In this document: one piece after another, positions 24,695 to 34,011 of the stretch
How the letters are laid out: every line of letters begins with the position of its first letter
How positions within the stretch are numbered: position 1 is the first letter of the stretch
From: Haloarcula sp. H-GB4
GTDB lineage: Archaea; Halobacteriota; Halobacteria; Halobacteriales; Haloarculaceae
DNA length: 64,000 bases
Reading direction: 5' to 3'
Assembly (NCBI RefSeq): GCF_030848575.1
Contig: NZ_JAVDDX010000001.1
Coordinates: 992,001-1,056,000, forward strand
The notes under the pieces: model-generated
Told to the model about the DNA's origin: nothing
Seen by the model: only the letters and a program-made list of their open reading frames with translations
Database searches by the model: none
Translations under genes and position numbers: made by a program

Positions 24695-25414
24695 ATGACA
24701 GACGGCGCGTGGGTTTCGTTGTTTTCCGGCGGTAAAGACTCCTCGTGGGCGCTGTACCGGGCACTGGAACGGGGCCACCCCGTCGAGCGCCTAGTGACGG
24801 TCCACCCGGAGGGCGACTCATACATGTACCACGTTCCGGCGACCCGGTTAGCCCGCTTAGCTGCCGAGAGCATCGGCATCCAACTGGTCGAAGTCGAACC
24901 TGATGACTTCGGAGCCGACGACGTGCCTGACTCGGGCGAGCAGGGCGATGCCGAACTCGAACCGCTGGAAGCAGCACTGCGAGAACTCGACGACGAGCTG
25001 GACGGCGGTATCACCGGCGTCACTGCCGGGGCCGTCGAAAGCGAGTACCAGACGACCCGCATCGAATCGATGGCCGACCGCCTCGAAGCCAACGTATTCG
25101 CGCCGCTGTGGCAGGAGAACCCCCGCGACCTCGCCGACGCGATGCTGGACGCCGGCTTCGAGATACAGATTATCCGCGTTGCCGCCTACGGCCTTGACGA
25201 GTCCTGGCTGGGTCGCACGCTCGACGCCGACGCGCTCGACGAACTGGAGGCACTCAACGACGAGTACGGCGTTCACATCCTCGGGGAAGGCGGCGAGTTC
25301 GAAACGCTCGTCACTGACGGCCCGCACATGGACCGCCGGATCGAAATTGAGTACGAGACGCAGTGGGACGGCAGTCGCGGGTCAGTGCAGATCGAAGACG
25401 CGTGGTTGGCGTAA
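24695..25414 (+). CDS. dph6: Diphthine-ammonia ligase-like protein (Dph6 family)
   Basis: This is a 239-residue ATP-PPase with the PP-loop F-S-G-G-K-D-S-S-W-A near the N-terminus. The second motif P-L-W-Q-E-N-P and the E-G-G-E-F-E-T segment are typical of Dph6. Dph6 amidates diphthine on elongation factor 2, the last step of diphthamide synthesis. The region at residues 65-110 is very acidic, as in other haloarchaeal copies. It follows the DUF373 gene by 35 bp and has no other diphthamide gene beside it. Confidence 0.88.
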   Translation: MTDGAWVSLFSGGKDSSWALYRALERGHPVERLVTVHPEGDSYMYHVPATRLARLAAESIGIQLVEVEPDDFGADDVPDSGEQGDAELEPLEAALRELDDELDGGITGVTAGAVESEYQTTRIESMADRLEANVFAPLWQENPRDLADAMLDAGFEIQIIRVAAYGLDESWLGRTLDADALDELEALNDEYGVHILGEGGEFETLVTDGPHMDRRIEIEYETQWDGSRGSVQIEDAWLA

Positions 25415-25442
25415 TCAGGAAAGACAGAACGGCTGGGTGGGG

Positions 25443-26411
25443 CTAATTTCCGTCGGTCAACTGCGTGTGCGCGCCGATGAGTGCGCCGGCGAGGTCTAGA
25501 CGCTCGACCTGTGTATCCCGGTCGATAATCGACTGGCGGATGTCCGAATCGAGGATAGTTGTATCCGGAAACACGATGGTGCCGTCGAGACTGGAGTTGA
25601 CGACCTCGGCTCCCGAGAGGACGTGGACGTTCTCGCCAAGCGTGGTGTTCTCGATGGTAGCGTCTTCCGCGACGACGTTGTCCCCGTCGAGTTCCCATGC
25701 GACGGCTTCCAGATAGCTTTCGGGCGTCCCGATGTCATACCAGGCGTCGTCGAAGGTGAACGCACGGACAGGCCCGTCCTCGACGAGCCACTGGATGAAC
25801 CAGCCGGGTTCGTCGGGATTGTTCCCGTCTTCGAGATACTCGTCGAAGCGGATCGCATCGGCCGGGAACGCATAGCAGGCAATCGAGACGAGTGTGCTGT
25901 TGGGGTCGTCGGGCTTCTCCTGGAAATCCGTGACCTCCTCGCCGTCGAGTTCGATGAGGCCGTAGGAGCTAGCCTTTTCCAGGGACCCGACATCGTAGGC
26001 GGCGAGCGTGGGGTCGTCGTACTGTTCGAAGTAGTCGATAAACTCGGCGATGTCGAAGCTGATGAGATTGTCGCCAGCGATGACGAGAAGGTCTTCGTCG
26101 CCGAGTCCTTCTCGGTCGACTAGCTGGGCGAGCGCACCGACGACGCCGAACTTCTCGTCTTCCTCGGCAGTTTCCTCGACGGTCAGAGACGCTTTCTCGA
26201 AGCGACTCGCGGCGATGTGGTCCCGAAAGTCATCGGCAAAGCGCTGGTTCGTACTGACAAACACGTCCGTGATGCGATCGTCCTCCTCCAGCTCGCTGAG
26301 AATCCGGTCGATGACAGTCGTTTCACCGACAGGGAGCAGCATCTTGGGCCGGTGCTTGGTGACAGGCCAGAGCCGGGTGGCGTACCCGCCTGCAAGGACA
26401 ATCGCTTTCAT
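25443..26411 (-). CDS. Sugar-phosphate nucleotidyltransferase (NDP-sugar pyrophosphorylase)
   Basis: This is a 322-residue enzyme from the ATG at 26411. The N-terminal signature is V-L-A-G-G-Y-A-T-R-L-W-P-V-T, with the sugar-phosphate loop R-P-K-M-L-L-P-V-G. The Mg-binding I-A-G-D-N-L-I and F-Q-E-K-P are also present. A short left-handed beta-helix tail (E-N-T-T-L-G-E-N-V, V-N-S-S-L-D-G-T) follows. It would make a nucleotide sugar, for glycoproteins or glycolipids. Whether the nucleotide is UDP, GDP or dTDP cannot be told. No glycosyltransferase lies nearby. Confidence 0.87.
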   Translation of the reverse strand: MKAIVLAGGYATRLWPVTKHRPKMLLPVGETTVIDRILSELEEDDRITDVFVSTNQRFADDFRDHIAASRFEKASLTVEETAEEDEKFGVVGALAQLVDREGLGDEDLLVIAGDNLISFDIAEFIDYFEQYDDPTLAAYDVGSLEKASSYGLIELDGEEVTDFQEKPDDPNSTLVSIACYAFPADAIRFDEYLEDGNNPDEPGWFIQWLVEDGPVRAFTFDDAWYDIGTPESYLEAVAWELDGDNVVAEDATIENTTLGENVHVLSGAEVVNSSLDGTIVFPDTTILDSDIRQSIIDRDTQVERLDLAGALIGAHTQLTDGN

Positions 26412-26495
26412 GTCCAGAAGCAGACAACCAGAATACAAGTTCTTTTTCATCGGCTGGACCACGGCACTTATCGGTGACCCGGAGTACAACCTCGT

Positions 26496-27143
26496 ATGAC
26501 TGACGACGCTGACGGCCCTGAGACTGGGGTGGGAGATGCGAACCTCACGGAAAAGATCAACCAGACGAACGTCGACGAGCGTATTTCGAGTCTGGAAGCG
26601 GCCTACGACGAGGTACCGGTCATCGAGGAGACCTTCGAGCTATCGCCCGACGAATACGCTGACGTGTTCACTGCGACACGCGGGACGGGCTACTCCGGGA
26701 ACAGCGTCGTGTTCGTCACCCGTGGCGGCTCCGATTTCCCAGAGCTGAGCGATCAGATACCCGATCAGGCGGCCGGCGACACCCGTGACCGGGTCTTGCT
26801 GGTGCTTGGGCGCGGCGCTGATATGTGGGCGCTGCCGGGCGGCGGCAAGGGCGACGAGTACGAGTCGGTGCAAGGGACTGCCGTGCGCCGTGTCAACGAA
26901 CAGACTGGTATCCGCTGTACAGTCACCGGCGTCGCGGAGGTCGTTCACTCGAAGTACTATCCCGACACCGACGCGCAGGGGTCGGTGCACACGCTGGACA
27001 TCTACCTCGAAGCTGAGTACAAGAAGGGAAGTCTCGATGTGGACGAATCGGAACTCGTCGGTGCGGCGTGGTTCGCGGAGCCGCCCGAGCGGCTAACTCC
27101 CGGTGCCGAAGAACAGTTTGCGGCCTTCCTCGACGACGAGTGA
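26496..27143 (+). CDS. Nudix-domain protein with degenerate Nudix box
   Basis: This is a 215-residue protein. The first 60 residues are an acidic helix-rich region. The Nudix domain follows, with A-L-P-G-G-G-K-G-D-E-Y-E leading into the box (117-139). The box has the conserved Gly117, Glu123, Arg131, Glu135 and Gly138, but the second residue of the R-E pair is Arg132 and the last Glu of the E-E pair is Gln136. Both positions normally hold metal-binding glutamates, so hydrolysis may be lost or altered. It starts 85 bp from the divergent nucleotidyltransferase. A ligand-binding or regulatory role is possible. Confidence 0.85.
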   Translation: MTDDADGPETGVGDANLTEKINQTNVDERISSLEAAYDEVPVIEETFELSPDEYADVFTATRGTGYSGNSVVFVTRGGSDFPELSDQIPDQAAGDTRDRVLLVLGRGADMWALPGGGKGDEYESVQGTAVRRVNEQTGIRCTVTGVAEVVHSKYYPDTDAQGSVHTLDIYLEAEYKKGSLDVDESELVGAAWFAEPPERLTPGAEEQFAAFLDDE

Positions 27144-27168
27144 GTCCGGGACCGGGACGGGCTCTTGG

Positions 27169-27558
27169 TTAGTGCTCGACTAACTCAATGAGCACCCCAC
27201 CGGTCGTCTTCGGATGGAGAAACGCCACGTCGTGACCCCACGCGCCCGACCGTGGCTCCTCGTCGATGAGATCGATACCACAGTCGCTGACTGTCTCTAG
27301 CGCGGTGGCGATGTCGTCTGTCTCTAGAGCCACGTGATGGATACCCGGCCCGTTGCTGTCGAGGTATCTAGGAATCGCGCCGTCGGCATCCGGCAGCGGT
27401 TCTAGCAGTTCGAAGTACCCGTTGCCCATCTCCAGAAACGTCACCTGCAGACCGTCGAACGTCTCCTCATGGACGACCGGTGTTTCGAAGGCGTCGGCGA
27501 ACAGTTCCGAGAGCGGGTCGGCGTCGTCCGTCGCAATGCCGGCGTGGTCGAATTGCAT
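27169..27558 (-). CDS. mce: Methylmalonyl-CoA epimerase
   Basis: This is a 129-residue enzyme of the glyoxalase/vicinal-oxygen-chelate fold. Metal ligands are recognisable as F-D-H-A-G-I, G-I-H-H-V-A-L and V-L-I-E-L-V, and the active-site Glu lies in G-N-G-Y-F-E-L-L-E. It interconverts the 2S and 2R forms of methylmalonyl-CoA. It lies just downstream of the mutase gene, about 80 bp away, in the same direction. Together they form the propionyl-CoA to succinyl-CoA route (the methylaspartate cycle also uses these enzymes in Haloarcula). Confidence 0.93.
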   Translation of the reverse strand: MQFDHAGIATDDADPLSELFADAFETPVVHEETFDGLQVTFLEMGNGYFELLEPLPDADGAIPRYLDSNGPGIHHVALETDDIATALETVSDCGIDLIDEEPRSGAWGHDVAFLHPKTTGGVLIELVEH

Positions 27559-27641
27559 GGACGACCGTACACCGGGATGGATTATAATTCTGGGAGCATG
27601 GGCAGCTGGAAAACAGGCTGTGGTCCGCGTTTCAACCGACC

Positions 27642-29324
27642 TTACATCGACGACCCGGGCTGGTACTCGCCGAACACGTCCCGGAGTACGTCACACACCT
27701 CGCCGGTCGTGGCGTACACCTTCACGGCGTCGATGATATAGGGCATGACGTTCTCGTCACCCTCGGCGGCCTGTCGGAGCGCGTCGAGTTTCGCTTCGAC
27801 GGCCGCCTCGTCACGCTCTTCCCGAACTGTGGCGACGTTGTCCTGCTGGGCCTGTTCGACGGCCTCGTCGACCTCTTCGATATCCTGCTCACCCTCTTCT
27901 TCGACCTGATACTCGTTGACGCCGACGATGATGCGCTCGCCCGCCTCCTGTTCACGCTGGCGTTCGAAGGCTACGTCCTGAATCTGGCGCTGGACCCATT
28001 GCTCCTCGATGGAGCGGCGCATCCCGCCGCGTTCGTCGACCTCCTCGATGAGTTCGCGGGCCTCCGCTTCGAGTTCGTCGGTCAGCGACTCGACGTAGTA
28101 GCTCCCGGCCAGCGGGTCGATGGTGTCCGCCGCACCGGACTCGTGGGCGAGAATCTGCTGGGTGCGCAGTGCTGTCCGGACGGACTGCTCGGTCGGCAGG
28201 CCGATGGCCTCGTCCTTGCCGTTGGTGTGGAGGCTCTGGGTTCCGCCCAGAACGGCCGCCAGCGCCTGGTAGGACACACGGACGACGTTGTTCTCGATCT
28301 GCTGGGCGGTCAGTGTCGAGCCAGCGGTCTGGGTGTGGAACTTCAGTTGCTTGGATTTGGGGTTCTGGGCGTCGAAACGCTCGTCCATAATTTTCGCCCA
28401 GAGGCGACGTGCGGCCCGGAACTTCGCCACCTCCTCGAAGATATTGTTGTAGGAGGCAAAGAAAAAGGATAGCTGCGGGGCGAACTCGTCCACATCCAGC
28501 CCGGCCTCGATAGCGGCCTCAACGTACTCGATACCGTCACCGAGGGTGAACGCGATCTCCTGGGCGGCCGTCGAGCCGGCCTCGCGGATGTGATACCCCG
28601 AGATAGAGATGGTGTTGAATTTCGGCGTCTCAGCGGCACAAAACTCGAAAATGTCGGTGATGAGCCGCATCGAGGGCTCCGGCGGGTAGATGAACGTGTT
28701 CCGGGCGATATACTCCTTGAGTACGTCGTTCTGGATGGTCCCGCGGAGTTCCTCGCGGTCGACGCCCTGCTTGTCGCCGACAGCGATGTACATCGCCAGC
28801 AGCACCGAGGCAGGGGCGTTGATGGTCATGCTCGTCGAGACTTCGTCCAGCGGGATGCCGTCGAACACGGTCTCCATGTCATCAAGCGAGTCGATGGCGA
28901 CGCCGGTTTTGCCAACCTCGCCGGCGGCCATCGCGTGGTTGGAGTCATACCCCATCTGCGTGGGGAGGTCAAACGCCATCGACAGCCCGGTCTGGCCCTG
29001 GTCGAGCAGGTAATTGAACCGCTCGTTGGTCTCCGTCGCGGTCCCCATCCCGGCGTACTGGCGCATCGTCCAGAGTCGGCCCCGATAGCCGGTCGGATAC
29101 ACGCCGCGGGTATACGGTTCCTGACCGGGGAACCCCAGATCCTCCTCGTAGTCGAGATCGGAGATATCTTCCGGGGTGTACAGGCGGTCTACCTCGTGTC
29201 CTTCGGTATCCGTGGTGAACGTCTCCTTGCGTTCGCCAAAGCGGTCGACGGTGGGCTGGACGTCGTCTTCCTCCCACTGAGCCTTCGACTCCCGTATCTC
29301 CTCCAGCTCGTCGGGGTCAAACAT
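27642..29324 (-). CDS. mcmA: Methylmalonyl-CoA mutase, catalytic (large) subunit
   Basis: This is a 560-residue subunit from the ATG at 29324. It has the TIM barrel of the substrate-binding domain: [17 protein letters not shown], then [13 protein letters not shown], then [11 protein letters not shown] and [10 protein letters not shown]. The cobalamin-binding domain with its D-x-H-x-x-G motif is absent, as expected for the split archaeal form. The small subunit is not in the window. It converts (R)-methylmalonyl-CoA to succinyl-CoA using adenosylcobalamin. Confidence 0.94.
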   Translation of the reverse strand: MFDPDELEEIRESKAQWEEDDVQPTVDRFGERKETFTTDTEGHEVDRLYTPEDISDLDYEEDLGFPGQEPYTRGVYPTGYRGRLWTMRQYAGMGTATETNERFNYLLDQGQTGLSMAFDLPTQMGYDSNHAMAAGEVGKTGVAIDSLDDMETVFDGIPLDEVSTSMTINAPASVLLAMYIAVGDKQGVDREELRGTIQNDVLKEYIARNTFIYPPEPSMRLITDIFEFCAAETPKFNTISISGYHIREAGSTAAQEIAFTLGDGIEYVEAAIEAGLDVDEFAPQLSFFFASYNNIFEEVAKFRAARRLWAKIMDERFDAQNPKSKQLKFHTQTAGSTLTAQQIENNVVRVSYQALAAVLGGTQSLHTNGKDEAIGLPTEQSVRTALRTQQILAHESGAADTIDPLAGSYYVESLTDELEAEARELIEEVDERGGMRRSIEEQWVQRQIQDVAFERQREQEAGERIIVGVNEYQVEEEGEQDIEEVDEAVEQAQQDNVATVREERDEAAVEAKLDALRQAAEGDENVMPYIIDAVKVYATTGEVCDVLRDVFGEYQPGSSM

Positions 29325-29424
29325 GGACGGATTGTCGGACGGCGGAGGCTTAAGGGTTCTTAAATCCTTCACGATTTGTAATACGAAGCCTGTGGTAATC
29401 CACGGCGTGCTGTTCCGAGGTGGG

Positions 29425-29430
29425 TTTATA
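29425..29430 (+). promoter_or_regulatory. TATA box of the FKBP gene
   Basis: The hexamer tttata begins 29 bp before the ATG at 29454. This is the spacing expected of a leaderless haloarchaeal transcript. Confidence 0.55.
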
Positions 29431-29453
29431 TCGTCGCATTCTACCGAGGACGT

Positions 29454-29927
29454 ATGCCAATCGAACCGGGTGACGGCGTTACCATCGAGTACGTCGGTCG
29501 CTTTGAGGACGGGACCACCTTCGATACGTCACGTCCCGAAGTAGCAAGAGAGCACGGACTGATCGAGGCACAGGGCGTCGATGCGAGCGAGTACGCACCG
29601 CTTTCCTTTACTGTCGGTGGAGGAGAGATCATTGAGGGAATCGACGAGGCGCTCGTCGGCATGGCCGCGGGCGAGGAGGCCACTGTCACGGTGCCCCCAG
29701 CCAAAGCCTACGGCGAGTTCCAGACTGACCGAATCCGCGAATACGACCCCGAAACGTTCGAGAGCATGGTGGGAAAAGAGCCGGAAGTCGGAACCCACGT
29801 CGAGGCTGAAAACGGACTTCATGGGGACGTAACTGCTGTCCGAGACGACGCCGTTGAGGTCGACTTTAACCACGAACTGGCCGGCAAGACGCTCGTGTTC
29901 GATATCGAAGTCGTCGACGTCAGATAA
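29454..29927 (+). CDS. FKBP-type peptidyl-prolyl cis-trans isomerase (SlyD-like)
   Basis: This is a 157-residue protein. The FKBP domain starts [18 protein letters not shown]. An insert-in-flap region (about 70-125) follows the G-I-D-E-A-L-V-G-M core, as in archaeal FKBPs and SlyD. It ends V-F-D-I-E-V-V-D-V. It assists protein folding in the cytoplasm. There is no His-rich tail, so nickel binding as in bacterial SlyD is unlikely. Confidence 0.92.
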   Translation: MPIEPGDGVTIEYVGRFEDGTTFDTSRPEVAREHGLIEAQGVDASEYAPLSFTVGGGEIIEGIDEALVGMAAGEEATVTVPPAKAYGEFQTDRIREYDPETFESMVGKEPEVGTHVEAENGLHGDVTAVRDDAVEVDFNHELAGKTLVFDIEVVDVR

Positions 29928-29949
29928 TCAGTCCGTCGTCGTCGGATAA

Positions 29950-30534
29950 TCAGTCGCCCGTGTCATACTTGTAGGTCGCTTCGTCGGGGTCAATGCCGAA
30001 GTCTTCAGGACCCTCTTCTGGCTCGGGTTCCTCGGACTCGCCGGCGCTGGCCTGCTTGAACCGATTGCGGAGGTGGCCGGGCACCTCGAAGCGGTCGACA
30101 GCCACCCGAAGGGGCACCGCGTCTGGCTGGATGTTCTCCTGTTTGGTCGCGAGCCGGTCCCGGAGCGAGTCGGGGAGTTGCGCCGGTTCGATGCGCTCGA
30201 AGCCAAACTTCGCGAGGAACTCCGAGGCGTTCGTCAGCGAGTAGACGGTGTCAAACCCCTCGTCACCAGCGTATTCGACCAGTCGCTCGATGACGTGTGC
30301 GCCGACGCCCTGATTGCGCCATTCGGGCAGGACGCCGATACTGGTCAGTTCACAGACAGACACCTCGTCGCTCTTGTGGATACGGATGCGGCCGAATCCC
30401 GCCTTCTCGTGACTTTCCTCGTCGATAGCGACGACGTAGTCCCGGGATCTAAAAGCCGTCTCGTCCAGCCCCATCTCTTCAATACGGTCGAGCAACCAGA
30501 CTTCCTCGCGGTTTTTCGCATCCCGGACGTACAT
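29950..30534 (-). CDS. GNAT family N-acetyltransferase
   Basis: This is a 194-residue protein. The acetyl-CoA loop is W-R-N-Q-G-V-G-A-H-V (residues 71-80, the Q/R-x-x-G-x-G/A pattern). The preceding strand is L-T-S-I-G-V-L-P. The F-L-A-K-F-G-F-E-R-I motif B end is present. The C-terminal 50 residues form an acidic tail rich in Glu and Pro (E-S-E-E-P-E-P-E-E-G-P-E). The substrate is unknown. Confidence 0.87.
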   Translation of the reverse strand: MYVRDAKNREEVWLLDRIEEMGLDETAFRSRDYVVAIDEESHEKAGFGRIRIHKSDEVSVCELTSIGVLPEWRNQGVGAHVIERLVEYAGDEGFDTVYSLTNASEFLAKFGFERIEPAQLPDSLRDRLATKQENIQPDAVPLRVAVDRFEVPGHLRNRFKQASAGESEEPEPEEGPEDFGIDPDEATYKYDTGD

Positions 30535-30641
30535 ACCACAAAGTTAACTGCCTCAGTCAAAAGGGTTTGCGGCGTGATTGAGACGGGAGACGACCCAGCG
30601 GAGAGGCAATCACTAAGACAGTTCCACATGATTGATTGTTC

Positions 30642-31346
30642 ATGATATCGCTCGAGATGGACATGGTCCAGTACGACTGTCCGTACATCGACACAACACG
30701 GGACTACGAGGTGTCGTTTCTGGCCAAGCAGTGGGATTTCCACCCTGTCGAGCGGGAGCTGGAGACGCGGATCATGGTCAACGGCGCAGATCGTGAGGAA
30801 TTAGATCGCGGGCTGAACGCACTGGAGACACACGACCACATGGAGTCCTATCAGCTTCTCCGCCGGAAGGGCGACTTGGCGCTCATCCGTTCACGCATTG
30901 ACGAGACGAACGCGATGAGCGTCATCCGCGACCACAGCGGCTACATTACCGGACCGTTCCGAATCCGAGACGGATCGGAAATCTGGCACGTCGGCTTCGA
31001 TACTGAACGCGTCGCGGAGGGAACCCTGTCGGAACTAGAACGGGACAACGACTACACGATCCGGTCCCGGGAATCGGTCGACCTGGAGGACTACTACGAC
31101 CTGCTACAGAACATCAACTCGGCGAAGCGGCTGGTTGACGGCTGTCGGGAACTCTCGGAGGTGGAACGAGACACGCTGGAGAAGGCCGTCGAAGGCGGTT
31201 ATTTCGACACGCCGCGCGACGCAACTTTGTCATCGCTTGCCGAGGAGTTCGACGTGTCGAAGATGGCCATTTCGAAGAACCTTCGGCGCAGTCAGCGGAA
31301 GATACTCGATCGCGTCACGACAGCGATGAACGATGTGACCGAGTGA
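30642..31346 (+). CDS. HTH-10 (bacterio-opsin activator-type) transcription regulator
   Basis: This is a 234-residue protein from the ATG at 30642, with a further possible start at 30657. The N-terminal 150 residues form a ligand-binding-like domain without a known fold. The C-terminal HTH-10 domain includes L-S-E-V-E-R-D-T-L-E-K-A-V-E-G-G-Y-F-D-T-P-R, then L-A-E-E-F-D-V-S-K-M-A-I-S-K-N-L-R-R-S. This domain is typical of the Bat family. There is no PAS or GAF sensor. The neighbouring ABC transporter converges on it, so it is not clearly the regulator of that operon. Confidence 0.87.
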   Translation: MISLEMDMVQYDCPYIDTTRDYEVSFLAKQWDFHPVERELETRIMVNGADREELDRGLNALETHDHMESYQLLRRKGDLALIRSRIDETNAMSVIRDHSGYITGPFRIRDGSEIWHVGFDTERVAEGTLSELERDNDYTIRSRESVDLEDYYDLLQNINSAKRLVDGCRELSEVERDTLEKAVEGGYFDTPRDATLSSLAEEFDVSKMAISKNLRRSQRKILDRVTTAMNDVTE

Positions 31347-31372
31347 GAGCGGCGGTGGGGCTGTGTGTGCTG

Positions 31373-32110
31373 CTACTCCGCTCCGCTACCCTGCATCAGC
31401 TTCTGGATGTCTTCGTCCGCTGCCAGCTCCTCCGGATCACCGCTGGCGACGATATCCCCGCGCTCAATGACGTAGAGGCGGTCAACGACCTCAGGGACGT
31501 GCGTGACGTTCGATTCAGCGACGAGAACCGCAATCCCGCGGTCGTTGATGGCCCGGATATGGCGCTTGAGGTTTTCGACGACGACTGGAGCTAATCCCTC
31601 CAGCGGTTCATCGAGGATGAGCAAATCAGGCTGGAGTGCGAGCGCCCGCCCGATGGCGACCATCTTTGCCTGGCCGCCACTGAGGTTCTGGACCTTCGCG
31701 TCCCGGCGGTCATCGAGTTCGGTCAGTACGTCGTAGACACTCTCGATGACCGCGTCCTCGTCATCGATACCGCGAGCAGGCCCGCTGGTCCAGATCGGGA
31801 GTCGGAAGTTCTCGTCGACGGTCATTCCGGTGAACAGCTTCCGGTCTTCGGGCTGGTAGCCGATGCCCCGCTTGGGAATCAGCTCCGAACGGATGCTGGT
31901 CAGCTCCTCGCCGCGGAACGTGACTGAGCCGCTCCAGACCGGTGTCAGGCCCATGATGCCGCGGAAGGTACTCGTCTTGCCAGCCCCGTTGCGGCCGACC
32001 AGCCCGACCGCCTCCCCGGCGTTCACGTCGAGGTCGACGTTCTCGGTCACCTGAAACCCCTCGACGGCAGCATTGAGGCCGCGAACGGACAGCAGCGCGT
32101 CGTTACTCAT
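31373..32110 (-). CDS. livF: Branched-chain amino acid-type ABC transporter ATPase LivF
   Basis: This is a 245-residue ATPase from the ATG at 32110. Walker A is G-R-N-G-A-G-K-T-S, the signature is N-L-S-G-G-Q-A-K-M, Walker B is L-L-I-L-D-E-P-L-E-G-L-A-P and the H-loop residue is in V-A-E-S-N, where the usual His is Asn, as is often seen in LivF. The E-G-L-A-P after Walker B is the LivF hallmark. It overlaps the LivG gene by 8 bp and ends the leftward LivKHMGF operon. Confidence 0.93.
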   Translation of the reverse strand: MSNDALLSVRGLNAAVEGFQVTENVDLDVNAGEAVGLVGRNGAGKTSTFRGIMGLTPVWSGSVTFRGEELTSIRSELIPKRGIGYQPEDRKLFTGMTVDENFRLPIWTSGPARGIDDEDAVIESVYDVLTELDDRRDAKVQNLSGGQAKMVAIGRALALQPDLLILDEPLEGLAPVVVENLKRHIRAINDRGIAVLVAESNVTHVPEVVDRLYVIERGDIVASGDPEELAADEDIQKLMQGSGAE

Positions 32111-32858
32111 CCTCGCCCACCCCCAGCAGGAGCCGTCGAAGTTCGTCGTCGGTTTCGAGCATCGTTGGCGGACCGACCCCGTGGACAGTCCCCTGATGAA
32201 GCGCGACGACGCGGTCGGCGTACTCCGTGACGATATCCATGTCGTGTTCAATGGTGACTGTCGTGACGCCTTCGGCCCGGCCGACCTCAACAATCGTCTC
32301 GATGACGTACTCCTTTTCCCGGGTCGACACCCCGGAGGTCGGTTCGTCGAGCAGGAGGTAGTCCGGGTCGAGGCCGAAGGACATCGCCACGTCGAGCAGT
32401 TTTCGGTCACCGTGGGGGAGCTCCTCGGCGACGGTGTCGGCCGCGTCTCCGAGCCGGAACTTTTCGAGCAGTTCCTCGACCTGCGACTCGACCTCCTCGT
32501 GGCCGTCGGCCATCGAGAACAGGCTCCAGGTCTTGCCCTGTTCGGTCAACACGACCGTCCGGAGGTTCTCTCGGACCGTCATCTCCTCGAACACCTTGAC
32601 GACCTGAAAGCTCCGGGCGATGCCGGCGTCGACACGACCGTTTGCCGACATGCCGGTGATATCGTCGCCGTCGAGGACGATGGACCCCTCGTCCGGTGAG
32701 AGAAAGCCGGTAAGGAGGTTGACGAACGTCGTCTTCCCGGCCCCGTTCGGACCGACGATGAAGACGAGTTCGCCCTCGTCCTTACCGAATTCGAGCGTGA
32801 TGTCGTCAGTTGCGACCAGTTCACCGAAGGACTTCCGCAGATTGCGTGCTTCGAGCAT
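32103..32858 (-). CDS. livG: Branched-chain amino acid-type ABC transporter ATPase LivG
   Basis: This is a 251-residue ATPase with Walker A G-P-N-G-A-G-K-T-T, Walker B Y-L-L-L-D-E-P-T-S-G-V and H-loop I-E-H-D-M-D-I-V. The signature is E-L-P-H-G-D-R-K-L, a variant with His-Gly-Asp that is common in LivG proteins. The LivG-type F-Q-V-V-K-V-F Q-loop follows the R-S motif. It pairs with LivF as the motor of the importer. Only 1 bp separates its ATG from the LivM stop. Confidence 0.93.
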   Translation of the reverse strand: MLEARNLRKSFGELVATDDITLEFGKDEGELVFIVGPNGAGKTTFVNLLTGFLSPDEGSIVLDGDDITGMSANGRVDAGIARSFQVVKVFEEMTVRENLRTVVLTEQGKTWSLFSMADGHEEVESQVEELLEKFRLGDAADTVAEELPHGDRKLLDVAMSFGLDPDYLLLDEPTSGVSTREKEYVIETIVEVGRAEGVTTVTIEHDMDIVTEYADRVVALHQGTVHGVGPPTMLETDDELRRLLLGVGEDE

Positions 32859-32859
32859 A

Positions 32860-34011
32860 TCAGTCGACTCCGAAGAGGATTATCCGCAGGCTGGTCAGCG
32901 CCTCTGTCACCTTCCGTTCTATCGACTGCGCGGCGGTCCGGCCCCACGTCGACAGGACGGACGGTTCCCGGCGCAGTTCACTGAGCCGCGTGTTGACGAT
33001 GCCGCCGGACCGGAGCGACCCGACGATGCCCCGCGGGAAGCCGTACACGAGTATCAGGAGCACCATGCCGGTCAGGAACTCGTAGTACTGGGTCACGTCC
33101 TGACCAACGTCCTGCAGGAAGACGAGGACGACACCGCCGATGAGCGGGCCGACCAGCGTCCGGAACCCGCCCAGAATCGCCATGAACAGGATGTCGCCCG
33201 ACCGGAGGAAGAACAGCGTCCCCTCAGGGCGGACGTACTGGCGGACGACGGCGTACAGCCCGCCCGCGACGCCGCCGTAGATGCCCGAGATGACGAACGC
33301 GGCCCAGACGTACCGCCGGACCGGCAGACCGATGAACCGCGCCCGGGTCCGTTCCTGCCCGATGGCGTCCAGGGCGTTGCGGAACGGTGACTGCGTGATG
33401 CGGTACATCACGAACAGCCCGATGAGGATGACGACCACCGTCAGGTAGTACGTCAGGATCTGGTACACATCGGGGCTGAACGCGGTCCCGAACAGGAGCG
33501 GCTGGTTCGCCGGCCCCGGCCGAATCGGGAGCCCGTCGCTCCCGCCGAGGGCACTCTGGCCGAGTGCGATGGCGTACAGGAGTTGGCCGAAGGCCAGCGT
33601 CAGGAGGGCGAAGTACAGCCCGGTGTGTCGCAGCGACAACACCCCGATGATGGCCGCCATCACCGTCGCGGCGGCAATGGCTCCGAGCAACAGCAGCCCG
33701 ACGCTCTGGACACCGGCGTAGCGCGCGAGGACCGCGGTCGCGTACGCGCCGGTGCCGAAGAAGGCCGCGTGGCCGAACGAGGTGAGCTTCGTGTGCCGAA
33801 GCAGGAGGTTCAGCCCGACCGCCGCAAAGCCAAACAGCAGGCCCTGATGGATGACGCTGAGCTGGAGGCTATCTGAGAGGCTCGCGATGTCGGGAATGAC
33901 GAACAGGAACACGACCCCCAAGACGAGGAAGGCTGCTTCTCGTCGCGTTACTTCGACTCCGAGGAAGCGATACGCCGGCGTTCCGTCGCGGTCGACGCGC
34001 TCCGGCATCAC
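32860..34011 (-). CDS. livM: Branched-chain amino acid-type ABC transporter permease LivM
   Basis: This is a 383-residue membrane protein with about ten hydrophobic segments. The conserved LivM region G-F-A-A-V-G-L-N-L-L-L-R-H-T is present, as is S-F-G-H-A-A-F-F-G-T-G-A-Y. The EAA-like loop R-A-R-F-I-G-L-P-V-R-R-Y lies near residue 220. The C-terminus is a cytoplasmic tail. It overlaps the LivH stop by 4 bp. Confidence 0.92.
   Translation of the reverse strand: MMPERVDRDGTPAYRFLGVEVTRREAAFLVLGVVFLFVIPDIASLSDSLQLSVIHQGLLFGFAAVGLNLLLRHTKLTSFGHAAFFGTGAYATAVLARYAGVQSVGLLLLGAIAAATVMAAIIGVLSLRHTGLYFALLTLAFGQLLYAIALGQSALGGSDGLPIRPGPANQPLLFGTAFSPDVYQILTYYLTVVVILIGLFVMYRITQSPFRNALDAIGQERTRARFIGLPVRRYVWAAFVISGIYGGVAGGLYAVVRQYVRPEGTLFFLRSGDILFMAILGGFRTLVGPLIGGVVLVFLQDVGQDVTQYYEFLTGMVLLILVYGFPRGIVGSLRSGGIVNTRLSELRREPSVLSTWGRTAAQSIERKVTEALTSLRIILFGVD

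Noticed and set aside
23619-24977. A 452-codon minus-strand frame across the DUF373 gene
   Set aside because: It is antisense to DUF373 and Dph6, and its Arg/Asp-rich composition is typical of a shadow of a GC-rich gene.
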